Notes: generated by a model not told the origin, from the letters alone. 64,000 bases of DNA from DAOUJW01 sp965218945 (GCA_965218945.1 OZ244718.1:2914001-2978000), one strand, 5' to 3'; counted from the first letter of the stretch, positions 34,298 through 43,079 are shown. Made by a program: numbers and translations.

Positions 34298-36040
34298 TTG
34301 ACGGCAGCAGCTTCTCAGAACCCCCGTTACGAGGTGCACGAAAACCCTCCCCTCCCGGCCGTTGTCGGTTACAGCTTGCAGTTCAGCCTGATAGCCTCCG
34401 CCGCCCTGCTGGTGACGCCGGTCGTAGTGGCGAAAGCCTCCGGAAGGGACGACTCATACCTTGTGTGGATGGTCTTCGCCTCGCTGCTGGTCGTGGGTGC
34501 GTCCACGTTGCTGCAGACGCGCCGGATTGGGCCGGTTGGAGGCGGGGCCACTCTGCCCATGTTCACGGCCGCCTTCTCCATCCCTTTCTGCATAACGGCG
34601 GTGGTGGATGGAGGACCGGCGACCCTTACGACCCTGGTCATTGTCACGGCAGTCACCCAGCTGGTCATCTCCAAGTGGCTTTTCATCCTGAGGAGGGTTG
34701 TCACGCCAACCGTAGGCGGCACGGTGATGATGATACTCTCCATTACCCTGGCCTCCGTTGTCTTTGGCCTGCTGGATGATGCGACGGAAACCGAAGCCGG
34801 GCCGTCGCTTTTGACTGCGCTGGCCACCCTGACCATCGTTGCTGCGCTGGTCCTCCGCGGCTCGGCGGCACTGCGTCTCTGGGGGCCCGTGATTGGCATA
34901 GCCGGCGGCTGCGTGGTTGCCGCAGTCCTGGGCATCTACGATTTTGACAGGGTAGCGCAGGCCCCCTGGGTGGGGCTTCCGAGCGAGCGGCCCGGTCTGG
35001 GACTCGAATTCGGCATACCCTTCTGGACGCTGCTGCCGTCGTTTCTATTCCTCGGTGTGATCATATCCATCCAGTCGAACGGAGAGGCCATTGCGCTGCA
35101 GCGGGCCTCCTGGCGTCAGGACCGGGCCGTCGACTTTCGTCAGGTGCAGGGGGCAATGGCGGGCACGGGAGTGACCAACCTGCTTGCCGGTTTGGGAGGC
35201 GCTGTGCCCAACATCATCAGCCCGGGCATCGTAGCGTTCACACGAATCACCGGCGTCGCTTCTCTCAGGATGGGGTACTGCGTTGGCTGCATCTTTATCC
35301 TGGTGGCGTTTCTGCCCAAGGTGTCCGGGCTGCTCAGCTCCATACCCGGACCCGTAATGACGGGGTACCTTGTCATGGTGACCGGAAACCTGTTTGTGGA
35401 CGGCGCCAGGACGGTTATCCAGACGGAGCAGAACAGCCAAAGGGTTGTAGTTGCGGGAGTCTGCTTCTGGATTGGTGCGTCCTTCCAGTTTGGTCTGTTC
35501 AGCCTGCCAAGCCTCAACCCGGTACTGGCAACGCTGCTCAAAAGCGCCGTGACAACCGGAGGGTTCGCGGCTATCGCAATGATACTGTACCTGGAGCTCA
35601 CCAGCCCGAGACGTATGCGCTTCACGTCTCGACTCGATATCGAAGCTCTGGCGGACCTGTACGAGTTCATAGCCAGGTTCGCCGCCAGCAGGGGCTGGGA
35701 CACTGCGATGAAGGACAGGCTGAGCGCAGTCGCAGAGGAGACCCTCCTGACACTGTCCCCGATAGACCTGGAGGGCAACGAGGCCGTCCCGGATGAGCGG
35801 CGCCTGGTGGTCCTGGCGTCCAGCGACGGCCCGGTTGCAGACCTGGAGTTCATCTGCGGAGGAAACGAGGAGAATATTGAGGACCAGGTCCGGCAGCTCC
35901 AGCAGCACGACTCGGAGACTCCCACGGAACAGGACCTCTCGCTCCGGCTGCTGCGAAGCTACGCCACTTCGGTGCGGCATCAGCAGTACCACGATACCGA
36001 CATCATCACGGTCCGCGTAGGCCCACCGGGGGCGCGATAG
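34298..36040 (+). CDS. NCS2 xanthine/uracil permease family protein with extra C-terminal domain
   Basis: 580 residues. The first ~435 form a polytopic NCS2-type transporter: about 12-14 hydrophobic segments, with IGPVGGGATLPMFTAAF near 77, and GLGGAVPNIISPGIVAFTRITG near 298, matching the NCS2 QxxGVxxLTR-type region. From about 445 the protein is soluble: ADLYEFIARFAASRGWDTAM, then KDRLSAVAEETLLTLSP and a closing HQQYHDTDIITVRV. This resembles the N-box helix of RsbW-like GHKL ATPases, but the ATP-binding glycines are not obvious. Start is TTG with GGGAG upstream. Substrate (purine or pyrimidine) inferred only from family. The gene diverges from the hydratases. Confidence 0.8.
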   Translation: MTAAASQNPRYEVHENPPLPAVVGYSLQFSLIASAALLVTPVVVAKASGRDDSYLVWMVFASLLVVGASTLLQTRRIGPVGGGATLPMFTAAFSIPFCITAVVDGGPATLTTLVIVTAVTQLVISKWLFILRRVVTPTVGGTVMMILSITLASVVFGLLDDATETEAGPSLLTALATLTIVAALVLRGSAALRLWGPVIGIAGGCVVAAVLGIYDFDRVAQAPWVGLPSERPGLGLEFGIPFWTLLPSFLFLGVIISIQSNGEAIALQRASWRQDRAVDFRQVQGAMAGTGVTNLLAGLGGAVPNIISPGIVAFTRITGVASLRMGYCVGCIFILVAFLPKVSGLLSSIPGPVMTGYLVMVTGNLFVDGARTVIQTEQNSQRVVVAGVCFWIGASFQFGLFSLPSLNPVLATLLKSAVTTGGFAAIAMILYLELTSPRRMRFTSRLDIEALADLYEFIARFAASRGWDTAMKDRLSAVAEETLLTLSPIDLEGNEAVPDERRLVVLASSDGPVADLEFICGGNEENIEDQVRQLQQHDSETPTEQDLSLRLLRSYATSVRHQQYHDTDIITVRVGPPGAR

Positions 36041-36057
36041 ATAGGGCTGCGGTCTGC

Positions 36058-36927
36058 GCTCAGGTCTACCGACCCAAGACTCTCCGATTCCATGTACAGC
36101 CTGTGGGTCTCGTTTGTCAGGATGTATGCGCAGCAGTCGCGCCCCTCTGTCATTCTGAGCGCAGTGAAGAATCCAAGGCCTCCGACCACTCAGCGCTCAG
36201 GTCTACCCACATAGGACTCTTCGGTTCGACGTACAGTCTGTGGGTCTCGTTTTTCAGAATGTGAACGTAGTATTCGCACAATGGCTTTGGATTCTTCGTC
36301 GCTTCACTCCTCAGAATGACATGGGCGCGCGCCCTTCTGTCATTCTGAACGCAGTGAAGAATCCAAAGCCTCAGACCACCCAGCGACCAGGTCTATCAAC
36401 CCAGGACTCTCCGTTTCCATGCACAGGCTGTGAGCCTCGTTTGTCAGGATGTATACGTAGCAGTCGCACAGTGGCTTGGGATTCTTCGTCGCTTCACTCC
36501 TCAGAATGACAAACGCGCGTCTCTGTCATTCTGAACGCAGCGAAGAATCCAGAGCCTCAGACCACTCAGCGCTCAGGTCTATCAACCCAGGACTCTCAGA
36601 TTCCATGTGCAGACTGTGAGTCTCGTTTGTCAGGATGTAAACGCAGTATTCGCACAGTGGCTTGGGATTCTTCGTCGCTTCACTCCTCAGAATGACATGG
36701 GTGCGCGCCCTCCTGTCATTCTGAACGCAGTGAAGAATCCAAGGCCTCCGCCGGTGCCTACACCCCTCCCCTGGATTCCCGCTCGGGGGCGGGAATGACG
36801 GAAGAGCACGGTTTCTATTCAGTCGAGAATGCCAGTCGACCGGCCTGTGGGCGTCCAGGTGCACCCACGAAGCACAGCAGTCGCGCAACGGCTTGGGATT
36901 CTTCGTCGCTTCACTCCTCAGAATGAC
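36058..36927. repeat. Tandem array of ~188-bp repeats with inverted ends
   Basis: Units begin with GTCATTCTGAACGCAGTGAA at 36149, 36339, 36525 and 36715 (spacing 190, 186, 190) and close with GGATTCTTCGTCGCTTCACT then CCTCAGAATGAC, roughly the reverse complement of the opening. The array starts with a partial unit at about 36058. Inside each are GCTCAGGTCTATCAACCCAG and GTCTCGTTTGTCAGGATGTA. The last unit has lost its middle and contains a GGATTCCCGCTCGGGGGCGG element of the family at 2962. No protein is encoded; open frames through it are repeat-derived. The 1.1-kb gap also holds the downstream gene's promoter. Confidence 0.85.
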
Positions 36928-36958
36928 AGACGCCGCGGGCGTGACGCGCGCGCTCGTG

Positions 36959-36987
36959 TTGACAAACCCCCAAGCGTGGATTAGGAT
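36959..36987 (+). promoter_or_regulatory. Promoter of the nitrite/sulfite reductase gene
   Basis: TTGACA, 17 bases, TAGGAT, giving a 5' leader of about 170 bases before the coding start at 37167. A second reading with TATACT further downstream has too long a spacer. Confidence 0.6.
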
Positions 36988-37081
36988 TATACTCAAATGA
37001 GCCCCAAGCCTGTTGTTAACTGCTGCTGTTGTAACCCCTAAAATCGGGGGCTTGCATTAAGTATCTGTAGCCACTAATCGC

Positions 37082-37110
37082 CCCCCCGAAGCAATAGAGC
37101 TTGCGGGGGG
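37082..37110 (+). promoter_or_regulatory. GC-rich hairpin in the reductase leader
   Basis: CCCCCCGAAGC and GCTTGCGGGGGG pair around AATAG, followed by TGTCTTTTAT. This resembles an intrinsic terminator inside the leader. A CGGGGGCTTGC at about 37046 could compete for the same strand, so attenuation is conceivable. No known riboswitch class was recognised. Confidence 0.45.
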
Positions 37111-37166
37111 TGTCTTTTATCCCAACAACTTCAAAGTTCGAGCCGGGTAGACCAAAGGAGAGCGTG

Positions 37167-38957
37167 ATGAGCGAGGCCAAGATAAACGAGAAGGGCATAC
37201 TTCCCATCCTGATGGACGAGATCAACGATTTCGAGAAGGAGGTGGAGAAGTTTGTTCAGGGAGAGTGGGACCCCAACGCATTCATGGCCTTCCGCCTGAA
37301 GCAGGGGGTCTACGGCCAGAGGCAGCCGGACTCCCAGATGCTTCGAGTGAAGATACCCATTGGAGGTCTGGACGCGGACCAGCTTGAGGCGTTGGGATAC
37401 ATCGCCCGGGAGATCGCGCCCCTCAAGAAGGGCCACGCCACCACGCGGGAGAACATCCAGTTCCACTTCCTGCCCCTGGAGCGGACGCCGGAAGCTATGA
37501 GGGCCATCGGCGAGGTGGGGCTGTCCACCCGCGAGGCCTGCGGCAACACGGTGCGCAACGTCACCGGCTGCCCCTTCTCGGGCGTCTGCGCCGACGAGCC
37601 TTTCGACGTAACTCCCTACGCGGCTGCCTACGCCCGCTACTTCCTGCGTCACCCCGTGACCCAGGCCATGCCCCGCAAATCCAAGCCCTCCTTCTCCGGC
37701 TGCGAGAAGGACTGCGCCATGACCAGCATCCACGACATCGGTTTTGTGCCCAGGCTCCAGGAGGTGGACGGCGAGATGAAGCGCGGCTTCAAGATAGTGG
37801 TCGGCGGCGGCCTGTCCATCATGGCCCGCATAGCCCCCACGCTGTACGAGTTCGTGCCGGAGGAGGACTACCTCAAGGTCAGCGAGGCGGTGCTCAGGGT
37901 GTTCGACGCCTCCGATGAGCTGCGCAAGAACAGGATGAAGGCCCGCATAAAGTTCCTTGTCGACCGCATAGGCATCGACGAGTTCCGCACGATGGTCGAG
38001 GAGGAGCTCACCCAGCCTTGGGCACAGCATCCTATCGATCCTACTCCGCTGCTCTACCCGGACGACGAGGAGGTCGACGCGCCCCAGCCGCTGGCTCCGG
38101 GAAGCTACGCCTCTCCCAACGGAGACCGCAGCGAGTTCGAGCTGTGGCGGGTCACCAACGTGGAGCCTCAGAAGCAGGCCGGCTACAACGTAGTGCTGGT
38201 CAAGCTGCCCATAGGAGACATACAGGACTATCAGTTCCCATTGCTTGCCAACATCGCCCGGCAGTTCGCCGGCGGGCGGGCGCGGCTCACTCAGCAGCAG
38301 AACCTCGCCTTCCGGTGGGTGCGCGAGGAGGCGCTGTACCAGGTGTGGAAGGAGCTTCAGGCCGCAGGTATGGCCGAAGTGGAGGTGAACTCCATCACCG
38401 ACGTGACCTCCTGCCCCGGCACCGATAGCTGCAAGCTGGGTATAACGTCATCAATGGGCCTTGGCAGCGCTATAAAAGAGGGCCTGGCGGACACGGACAT
38501 CTCGGACCCGCTGGTCAAGAGCCTCCACATCAAGATGAGCGGCTGCCCCAACGCCTGCGGCCAGCACCATATAGCCAACCTCGGTTTCCACGGCGCGTCC
38601 ATGAAGGGCGACGGCGGCAACCAGGTGCCCGCGTACGAGATGTTCATAGGCGGCAGCTACCAGGACCTGAAGGGGCAGACGGAGGCGCGCATCGGTCTGA
38701 GGCCCAAGGGCAAGGTTCCTGCCAAGAAGGTGCCGGAAGTCATCAAGCACGTCCTGTCCTACTACCAGGAGCATCGACTGGACGCGGAGCCATTCAACAG
38801 CTTCGTGGACAGGGTGGGGACAGACCCCTTCGAGGCCATCATGGGCGAGTTCAAAGATGTGGGCCCCCTCAACCGCGAGAACATAGCAACGTACCAGGAC
38901 TGGGACAAGACGGTGCTGTACAAGGTGGAGCGCGGCGAAGGGGAGTGCATGGTCTAG
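37167..38957 (+). CDS. Siroheme [4Fe-4S] nitrite/sulfite reductase
   Basis: 596 residues: two NIR_SIR ferredoxin-like plus catalytic repeats, the family architecture. Assimilatory six-electron reduction of nitrite or sulfite with ferredoxin is the usual role. The second-half cluster motif is TSCPGTDSCKLG and SGCPNACGQHH. The first half also holds a Cys layout of the same spacing: TGCPFSGVCADE and SGCEKDCAM. ATG at 37167 with AAAGGAGAGCG upstream; an upstream in-frame segment overlaps the leader hairpin. Whether nitrite or sulfite is reduced cannot be read; no nearby cys or nir genes. Confidence 0.9.
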   Translation: MSEAKINEKGILPILMDEINDFEKEVEKFVQGEWDPNAFMAFRLKQGVYGQRQPDSQMLRVKIPIGGLDADQLEALGYIAREIAPLKKGHATTRENIQFHFLPLERTPEAMRAIGEVGLSTREACGNTVRNVTGCPFSGVCADEPFDVTPYAAAYARYFLRHPVTQAMPRKSKPSFSGCEKDCAMTSIHDIGFVPRLQEVDGEMKRGFKIVVGGGLSIMARIAPTLYEFVPEEDYLKVSEAVLRVFDASDELRKNRMKARIKFLVDRIGIDEFRTMVEEELTQPWAQHPIDPTPLLYPDDEEVDAPQPLAPGSYASPNGDRSEFELWRVTNVEPQKQAGYNVVLVKLPIGDIQDYQFPLLANIARQFAGGRARLTQQQNLAFRWVREEALYQVWKELQAAGMAEVEVNSITDVTSCPGTDSCKLGITSSMGLGSAIKEGLADTDISDPLVKSLHIKMSGCPNACGQHHIANLGFHGASMKGDGGNQVPAYEMFIGGSYQDLKGQTEARIGLRPKGKVPAKKVPEVIKHVLSYYQEHRLDAEPFNSFVDRVGTDPFEAIMGEFKDVGPLNRENIATYQDWDKTVLYKVERGEGECMV

Positions 38958-38985
38958 GGACTGCGGTTAGCTACAATCGCTGTCT

Positions 38986-40738
38986 GTAGGGGCGCTTCGC
39001 GGAGCCTGTCTCATAAAGGGTGTGTATTTTCGGATGTGGGTGAAACGGGTTAGAATTGTGGCCAAGAATTGATTGATGGAGAGTTCAATGCCGCGTCGCC
39101 CACTGAACCGAGAGCAGCCGTGGTTGTTTCCTCCTACACTGGAGGAAGTTGTGCCCGAAGACCATCCGGTGCGGTTTGTGGCGGAGTTTGTGGACGCTTT
39201 GGAGCGTTCGGGATGGTCTGAGTTGGGAGTTGAGATAGATGGTGAGGCATTGGGAGCGCCATCGTACCATCCTCGCGGGCTGCTGAGCGTGTGGTTGTAT
39301 GGGTTCATGACCGGCGTGCGCTCGTGCCGCAAGCTGGAGGCGGCCTGCCGAGACCAGATACCGTACCTTTGGCTGACAGCTTGGCAGCACCCGGACCACA
39401 ATACCCTGTGGCGGTTCTACAGAGACCATCGTGGAGCGATGAGAAGGCTCTTTAAGCGAACGGTGCGCACGATGGTGGCCATGGGCTTGGTGGAGTTGGC
39501 GGTGCAGGCTGTGGATGGGACGAAGATAGCTGCCAATGCAGCGAAGGATAGGAGCTTTGATGCTGAAGGGTTGCAACGGTTGCTGAAGCGGGTGGACGCG
39601 GCGATCAGTGATCTTGAGGCGCAGAACGAGGCTGGGGAAGACGCTGTCTCTGTGCGTCTGCCGGAGGAGCTTGCCAAGAACAAGGCGCTGAGAGAACAGG
39701 TGCAGCAGGCAATGGAACAACTTGCAGGTGAAGAGGGACAGCAACGTATCAATCTTACCGATGGTGATGCGAGTCTGATGAAGGCTGGTGGAGGCATCGT
39801 GGCTGCTTACAATGCCCAAGCGATGGTCTCGCCACTGGAGCCGGGCGCCGGCGAAGGCACGGGGCTAGTCATCACCGCAGCGGAGGTGGTGTGTGAGGCC
39901 AACGACAGTGGTCAGTTGACTCCAATGCTGGAGCAAGCCGAGGAGATGATTGGAGACAGGGCGGAGGCAACGCTGGCCGATGCGGGCTATCACTCCGGCG
40001 CCAACCTGGAGTCGTGCGCCCAACGGGAACAACAGGTGATCATGCCGGAGTCGCAGCACAAGGCCCTTGAACACCCCTACCACAAGGACCGTTTTTGCTA
40101 CGATGAGCAGATGGATAGCTACACCTGTCCCATGGGCCAGATACTGCGCTTCACCCGACTCAAGCGTACCAGGGGAACGCTCATGCGTCTGTACCGAGCC
40201 TCCGGAGCCGTCTGCCAGGTGTGTCCGGCCTTCGGGGTCTGCACCAAGGATGGGCGTCATGGGCGTGGGCTGGAGGTAGGTCCTCACGAAGCTGTCCTGC
40301 GTCGTCATCGGGTATGGATGTCTACTGAGGAGGCCAAAGAGGCGTACAAGCAGCGTAAGCAACTGCCAGAACCGGCTTTTGGGATCCTCAAAGAGCAACA
40401 GGGCGCTCGGCGGTTCTTGCTCCGTGGCATTGTCAATGTGTCGGCCGAATGGGTCTTGTTGGCCACGAGCTTCAACCTGCGCACCCTGTGGCGCGTATGG
40501 CGCGACCGGGGCAGACCCAGGTGGAACCAGAGATGGGCGCAGGCGGCGATAGCAGGGCCATGAGGGGGTGACCGACGACGGCCTAACCAACCATGTCTCC
40601 TAATCCGCGCCGCCTGCAAGATCGAATGACGGTCAAGACATCGCTCCGACTGTGACAACAGACTCGGACTTGGCACGACCGACTCACCAATAGTCACCAA
40701 TTCATCATTCTGGGACAGGCTCCGCGAAGCGCCCCTAC
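38986..40738. mobile_element. IS1182-type insertion sequence with ~28-base inverted ends
   Basis: The ends GTAGGGGCGCTTCGCGGAGC plus CTGTCTCA (38986-39013) and their reverse complement (40711-40738) match at 27 of 28 positions. The 1,753-base element contains one transposase. Target duplication is not evident by eye. The right-hand inverted repeat, with about 70 bases inside and 7 outside it, recurs at 41538-41642, so the outermost few bases of the end are uncertain. Confidence 0.85.
39088..40563 (+). CDS. IS1182-family DDE transposase
   Basis: 491 residues from ATG 39088 with GGAGAG just upstream. N-terminal IS1182 domain, QPWLFPPTLEEVVPEDHPVR and YHPRGLLSVWLYGFMTGVRS. DDE core: VQAVDGTKIAANAAKD near 152 (first Asp), TLADAGYHSGANLE near 300 (second Asp), and a C-terminal Glu region around QLPEPAFGILKEQQGARRF. 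A Cys-containing segment, CPMGQILRFTRL to CQVCPAFGVC, is typical of the family. Appears intact. Confidence 0.92.
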   Translation: MPRRPLNREQPWLFPPTLEEVVPEDHPVRFVAEFVDALERSGWSELGVEIDGEALGAPSYHPRGLLSVWLYGFMTGVRSCRKLEAACRDQIPYLWLTAWQHPDHNTLWRFYRDHRGAMRRLFKRTVRTMVAMGLVELAVQAVDGTKIAANAAKDRSFDAEGLQRLLKRVDAAISDLEAQNEAGEDAVSVRLPEELAKNKALREQVQQAMEQLAGEEGQQRINLTDGDASLMKAGGGIVAAYNAQAMVSPLEPGAGEGTGLVITAAEVVCEANDSGQLTPMLEQAEEMIGDRAEATLADAGYHSGANLESCAQREQQVIMPESQHKALEHPYHKDRFCYDEQMDSYTCPMGQILRFTRLKRTRGTLMRLYRASGAVCQVCPAFGVCTKDGRHGRGLEVGPHEAVLRRHRVWMSTEEAKEAYKQRKQLPEPAFGILKEQQGARRFLLRGIVNVSAEWVLLATSFNLRTLWRVWRDRGRPRWNQRWAQAAIAGP

Positions 40739-40800
40739 GTGTTTGACTGGGCGAGAAACCCCACAACCCATCCCGCCTGCGCCATTCCTCGCGTGAGCAA

Positions 40801-41286
40801 TCAGCCGACCTCGGGGTGAGCGCTCCAAGTAGTGAAGGGCCGTTCGGTTGCCGGCAGCGTGATGTCGAGCGACTGCCCGGGAGCCAGATCAGCGGGAGTT
40901 GTGGGACCCAGTTCGATCCCGTTTGAGAGATGTACCTCGACTCTGACGCGCCTCAACGTAGTATCCGTGGTGTTCTCCACATTGCCAATGAAGGCGTTGG
41001 ATGCCGGGTCATAGGACAGGACCAGCCGGGCGCCGGCCCGGATCTCGTCAAAGGTTTCGTCGAGTGAGAACTGCGTTCCGGCCTCCTCACCACCATCCCC
41101 CGACTCCGTCCCGACTCCGTGCTCGCCAGACTCCGAGTCACCTCTGCTCTCTCCGGACTCCGACTCACTTCTGCTCTCTCCGGGCTCCGAGTCGCCACTG
41201 TGCTCTCCGGATTCTGAGTCGCTGCCCATGCAGCCCGCTAAGGCTAGGACCGCAATCAATACAAGAACCGACGACAAATATCTCAA
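40801..41286 (-). CDS. Lipoprotein with Ser/Glu/Gly-rich linker and FxLYD-like domain
   Basis: 161 residues from the TTG at 41286, which has GGAG six bases upstream; an in-frame ATG 32 codons earlier would place a non-signal region first. Signal: LSSVLVLIAVLALAGC (lipobox LAGC). A linker of imperfect SESGEHSGDSEPGESR-type repeats (about 20-70) is followed by a beta domain, VRVEVHLSNGIELGPTTPAD and LAPGQSLDITLPA, like FxLYD domains. Surface-exposed; function unknown. Confidence 0.65.
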   Translation of the reverse strand: MRYLSSVLVLIAVLALAGCMGSDSESGEHSGDSEPGESRSESESGESRGDSESGEHGVGTESGDGGEEAGTQFSLDETFDEIRAGARLVLSYDPASNAFIGNVENTTDTTLRRVRVEVHLSNGIELGPTTPADLAPGQSLDITLPATERPFTTWSAHPEVG

Positions 41287-41464
41287 GGAGTTCTCCGTTT
41301 CACCGTTCAGACTGAGACGCAGGATAACGGGGAATCTTGAAGAAAGGATGAAAATCTCCAGGGACTTCCTATCGTGGCTCAAAGGGAGAGGCTATCCCGA
41401 CATAGCCGTGCGGCAGAACGCCCAGGAAGGCCGAGGCAATTCAGGACGATGGGAGAAACATCAA

Positions 41465-41529
41465 GAGCTACCGTCGCTTGAACCAGCGCTGGAAGCCGCG
41501 GAACCAGCCGCCGGCCATCCCGGACGGGC
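41465..41529. repeat. 65-base direct repeat, left copy
   Basis: Matches 43208-43272 with one mismatch (CTACCGTCGC against CTACCGCCGC). The right copy is the 3' end and stop of the membrane gene 43211-43618. The two copies, in the same orientation, flank 1.68 kb holding the HEPN cassette. It is part of the 439-base non-coding gap 41287-41725, which otherwise holds only the solo IS end. Confidence 0.85.
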
Positions 41530-41537
41530 TGTCGAGG

Positions 41538-41642
41538 CATCGCTTCGACTGTGACAAAGACTCGGACTTGGCACGATGGACTCACCGGTAGTCGACAATT
41601 CATCATTCTGGGACAGGCTCCGCGAATCGCCCCTACGTGTTT
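41538..41642. repeat. Solo copy of the IS right end
   Basis: About 105 bases matching 40639-40744: GACTCGGACTTGGCACGA, CAATTCATCATTCTGGGACA, then GGCTCCGCGAATCGCCCCTA and CGTGTTTG. No transposase attached. Either a one-ended remnant of another IS copy or a MITE derived from it. Confidence 0.75.
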
Positions 41643-41725
41643 GGTTAGACGAAGACTTTAGAGAGATATCCAAAGGGCATAATCGCTCTGCCCGCCAGAC
41701 AGAGAGCATCGTTTTGACCCCCCTT

Positions 41726-42166
41726 TCAACCACTCATATAAGCCTGCGGGCATTTGCATCCGTCCTCAGCTTCCCCCGGCGAGTAATCGTCCAAGGCGTC
41801 CAGGAGTTGTCGTGCAGTTTCGACTGCCAAACTCAGAAACTGCCGGGCGTCCAGCGAGAGGTTCCTGAACCTGAGAGGTGGAACAAGTTGGTAGTCTGCT
41901 TCTGAACGCAGCATCCTCAGGTCATTCAAGAGACGCCCCACGGTTCTGGATTTAGTATCATCGGGGCTGTTGTACCGGTCACGGAGATCAACATGGCGGC
42001 GGTTGCCGTTAAGCGGGCCGGACGCGGGGTTGGTTCTGAAGTATCTGCAACAGGCCTCGTGATGAAGCCCGTAGTACAGCCGGCTCACGGCAGTGCGCTG
42101 CACAGCCTCGGCATCCGCGGTCTCTGACAAAGACATGCCAAAACGGTAGAAGTCAAGCGGCTTCAT
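41726..42166 (-). CDS. HEPN-like protein (last gene of three-gene cassette)
   Basis: 146 residues, all helical. Near residue 28 VSRLYYGLHHEACCRYF has the R-x(4-6)-H layout and YY pattern of HEPN domains, which in toxin modules are metal-independent RNases. The last ~60 residues form another helical pair (ARQFLSLAVETARQLLDAL). The start overlaps the end of the 140-aa gene by 4 bases (ATGA), so they are translationally coupled. The usual HEPN partner (MNT nucleotidyltransferase) is absent. Function as a toxin is inferred. Confidence 0.68.
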   Translation of the reverse strand: MKPLDFYRFGMSLSETADAEAVQRTAVSRLYYGLHHEACCRYFRTNPASGPLNGNRRHVDLRDRYNSPDDTKSRTVGRLLNDLRMLRSEADYQLVPPLRFRNLSLDARQFLSLAVETARQLLDALDDYSPGEAEDGCKCPQAYMSG

Positions 42167-42585
42167 AGGACTGAAGGGACAAGCCCGAAGTATATCCTCC
42201 GTCCGTAGTCTTCTCTCTCCTCATCCGACCACTCTTTGGACCACTCGCCAACCTTGACGAGAATGTCGTATCCCAGCTTACGGATGAACTTCCAATCGGC
42301 ATCAACGGTCAGCGTCAATTCCAAGGTGAGCGAGTCCTCTTCATCGGGTTGGCTCGAGATTGAAACCGCTGCGGATTCCAGGCGGCCTTCGGACAGATCC
42401 AGTGCCGTCCTGTAAATGTAGTTGAGCACAGTGTCTCGGAAGCGCGTCCGCATACCTATAACGCTGGGAGGGAAGTAGAGGTAGATGTTCGCACGATTGC
42501 GTTGACTGCCCAAATGGCCGTCAAGTCTGTCGAAGACCGGTCCCTTCGTTCCACCTCCTTTGAGTTTCAGTGCCTGACTAGCCAT
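42163..42585 (-). CDS. Uncharacterised protein, middle gene of the HEPN cassette
   Basis: 140 residues. No family recognised. A mixed alpha/beta pattern is seen: NRANIYLYFPPSVIGMRTRF, DTVLNYIYRTALDLSEG, then two strands, AAVSISSQPDEEDSLTLELT and LTVDADWKFI. The N-terminal GGGTKGPVFDRL is basic. ATG with GGGAGGATTGCG upstream. It overlaps the HEPN gene by 4 bases, the arrangement of an antitoxin or effector partner. Confidence 0.6.
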   Translation of the reverse strand: MASQALKLKGGGTKGPVFDRLDGHLGSQRNRANIYLYFPPSVIGMRTRFRDTVLNYIYRTALDLSEGRLESAAVSISSQPDEEDSLTLELTLTVDADWKFIRKLGYDILVKVGEWSKEWSDEEREDYGRRIYFGLVPSVL

Positions 42586-42602
42586 CGCAATCCTCCCCAG
42601 TT

Positions 42603-43079
42603 CTAAGCCTTGGAGATCGCCTGCATCAAGGCCTTAGCAAATATTAGTAAGCGTTCTTCGTCAACCGAGGTCTTGGCAGCCCAATATAATCCAATGTCTT
42701 CCACGCCGGTACGGTGGGTAACGACTACAAGCGATGCCCCTTGCGAGCGAGCTACGTTCTGTAGGGACCCCTTGTGGAATGATATCTCGCTGACAGATTT
42801 CAGCGACTGAACAGACAAAGTTCCTGAGTTGTTGCGGTCATCGGCCTCGATATCTATGAGCAGTCCGTCACCTACTATACCAACATTACAATAGCCGCCG
42901 CTGCTAGCAAGCATCTGACCATCCTGCGCCTCAGTCCTTATGTAAAACCCCTGTACCGAAATAGTGTCAAAAGTAGTCGTATATAGATTCCAATACTCTT
43001 GGAATTTCGCGAGATTGTGCTCCTCGATAGCCTTCTCAACGATCCGGTTCAACTGAGGGGAGGGGTCACGAGCGGTCAC
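42603..43079 (-). CDS. Uncharacterised protein, first gene of the HEPN cassette (PH-like pattern)
   Basis: 158 residues. After a helical N-terminus (IVEKAIEEHNLAKFQEYWNL) there is a run of strands (FYIRTEAQDGQMLASSGGY, GDGLLIDIEADDRN, SLKSVSEISFHKG, ASLVVVTHRTGVEDIGLYWA) and a final helix (ERLLIFAKALMQAI). This strand-rich barrel closed by one helix suggests a PH-like domain; inference only. 17 bases before the 140-aa gene. No function can be named. Confidence 0.6.
   Translation of the reverse strand: MTARDPSPQLNRIVEKAIEEHNLAKFQEYWNLYTTTFDTISVQGFYIRTEAQDGQMLASSGGYCNVGIVGDGLLIDIEADDRNNSGTLSVQSLKSVSEISFHKGSLQNVARSQGASLVVVTHRTGVEDIGLYWAAKTSVDEERLLIFAKALMQAISKA

Noticed and set aside
36058..36927. 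Possible CRISPR array
   Set aside because: Units are about 188 bases with inverted ends and no short repeat-unique spacer pattern; no cas genes.
36526..36996. Open frame of 156 codons on the minus strand
   Set aside because: Composed of translated repeats (VILRSEATKNPKP recurring).
38986..40738. Target site duplication of the IS
   Set aside because: No matching short direct repeat could be confirmed next to the inverted ends by eye.
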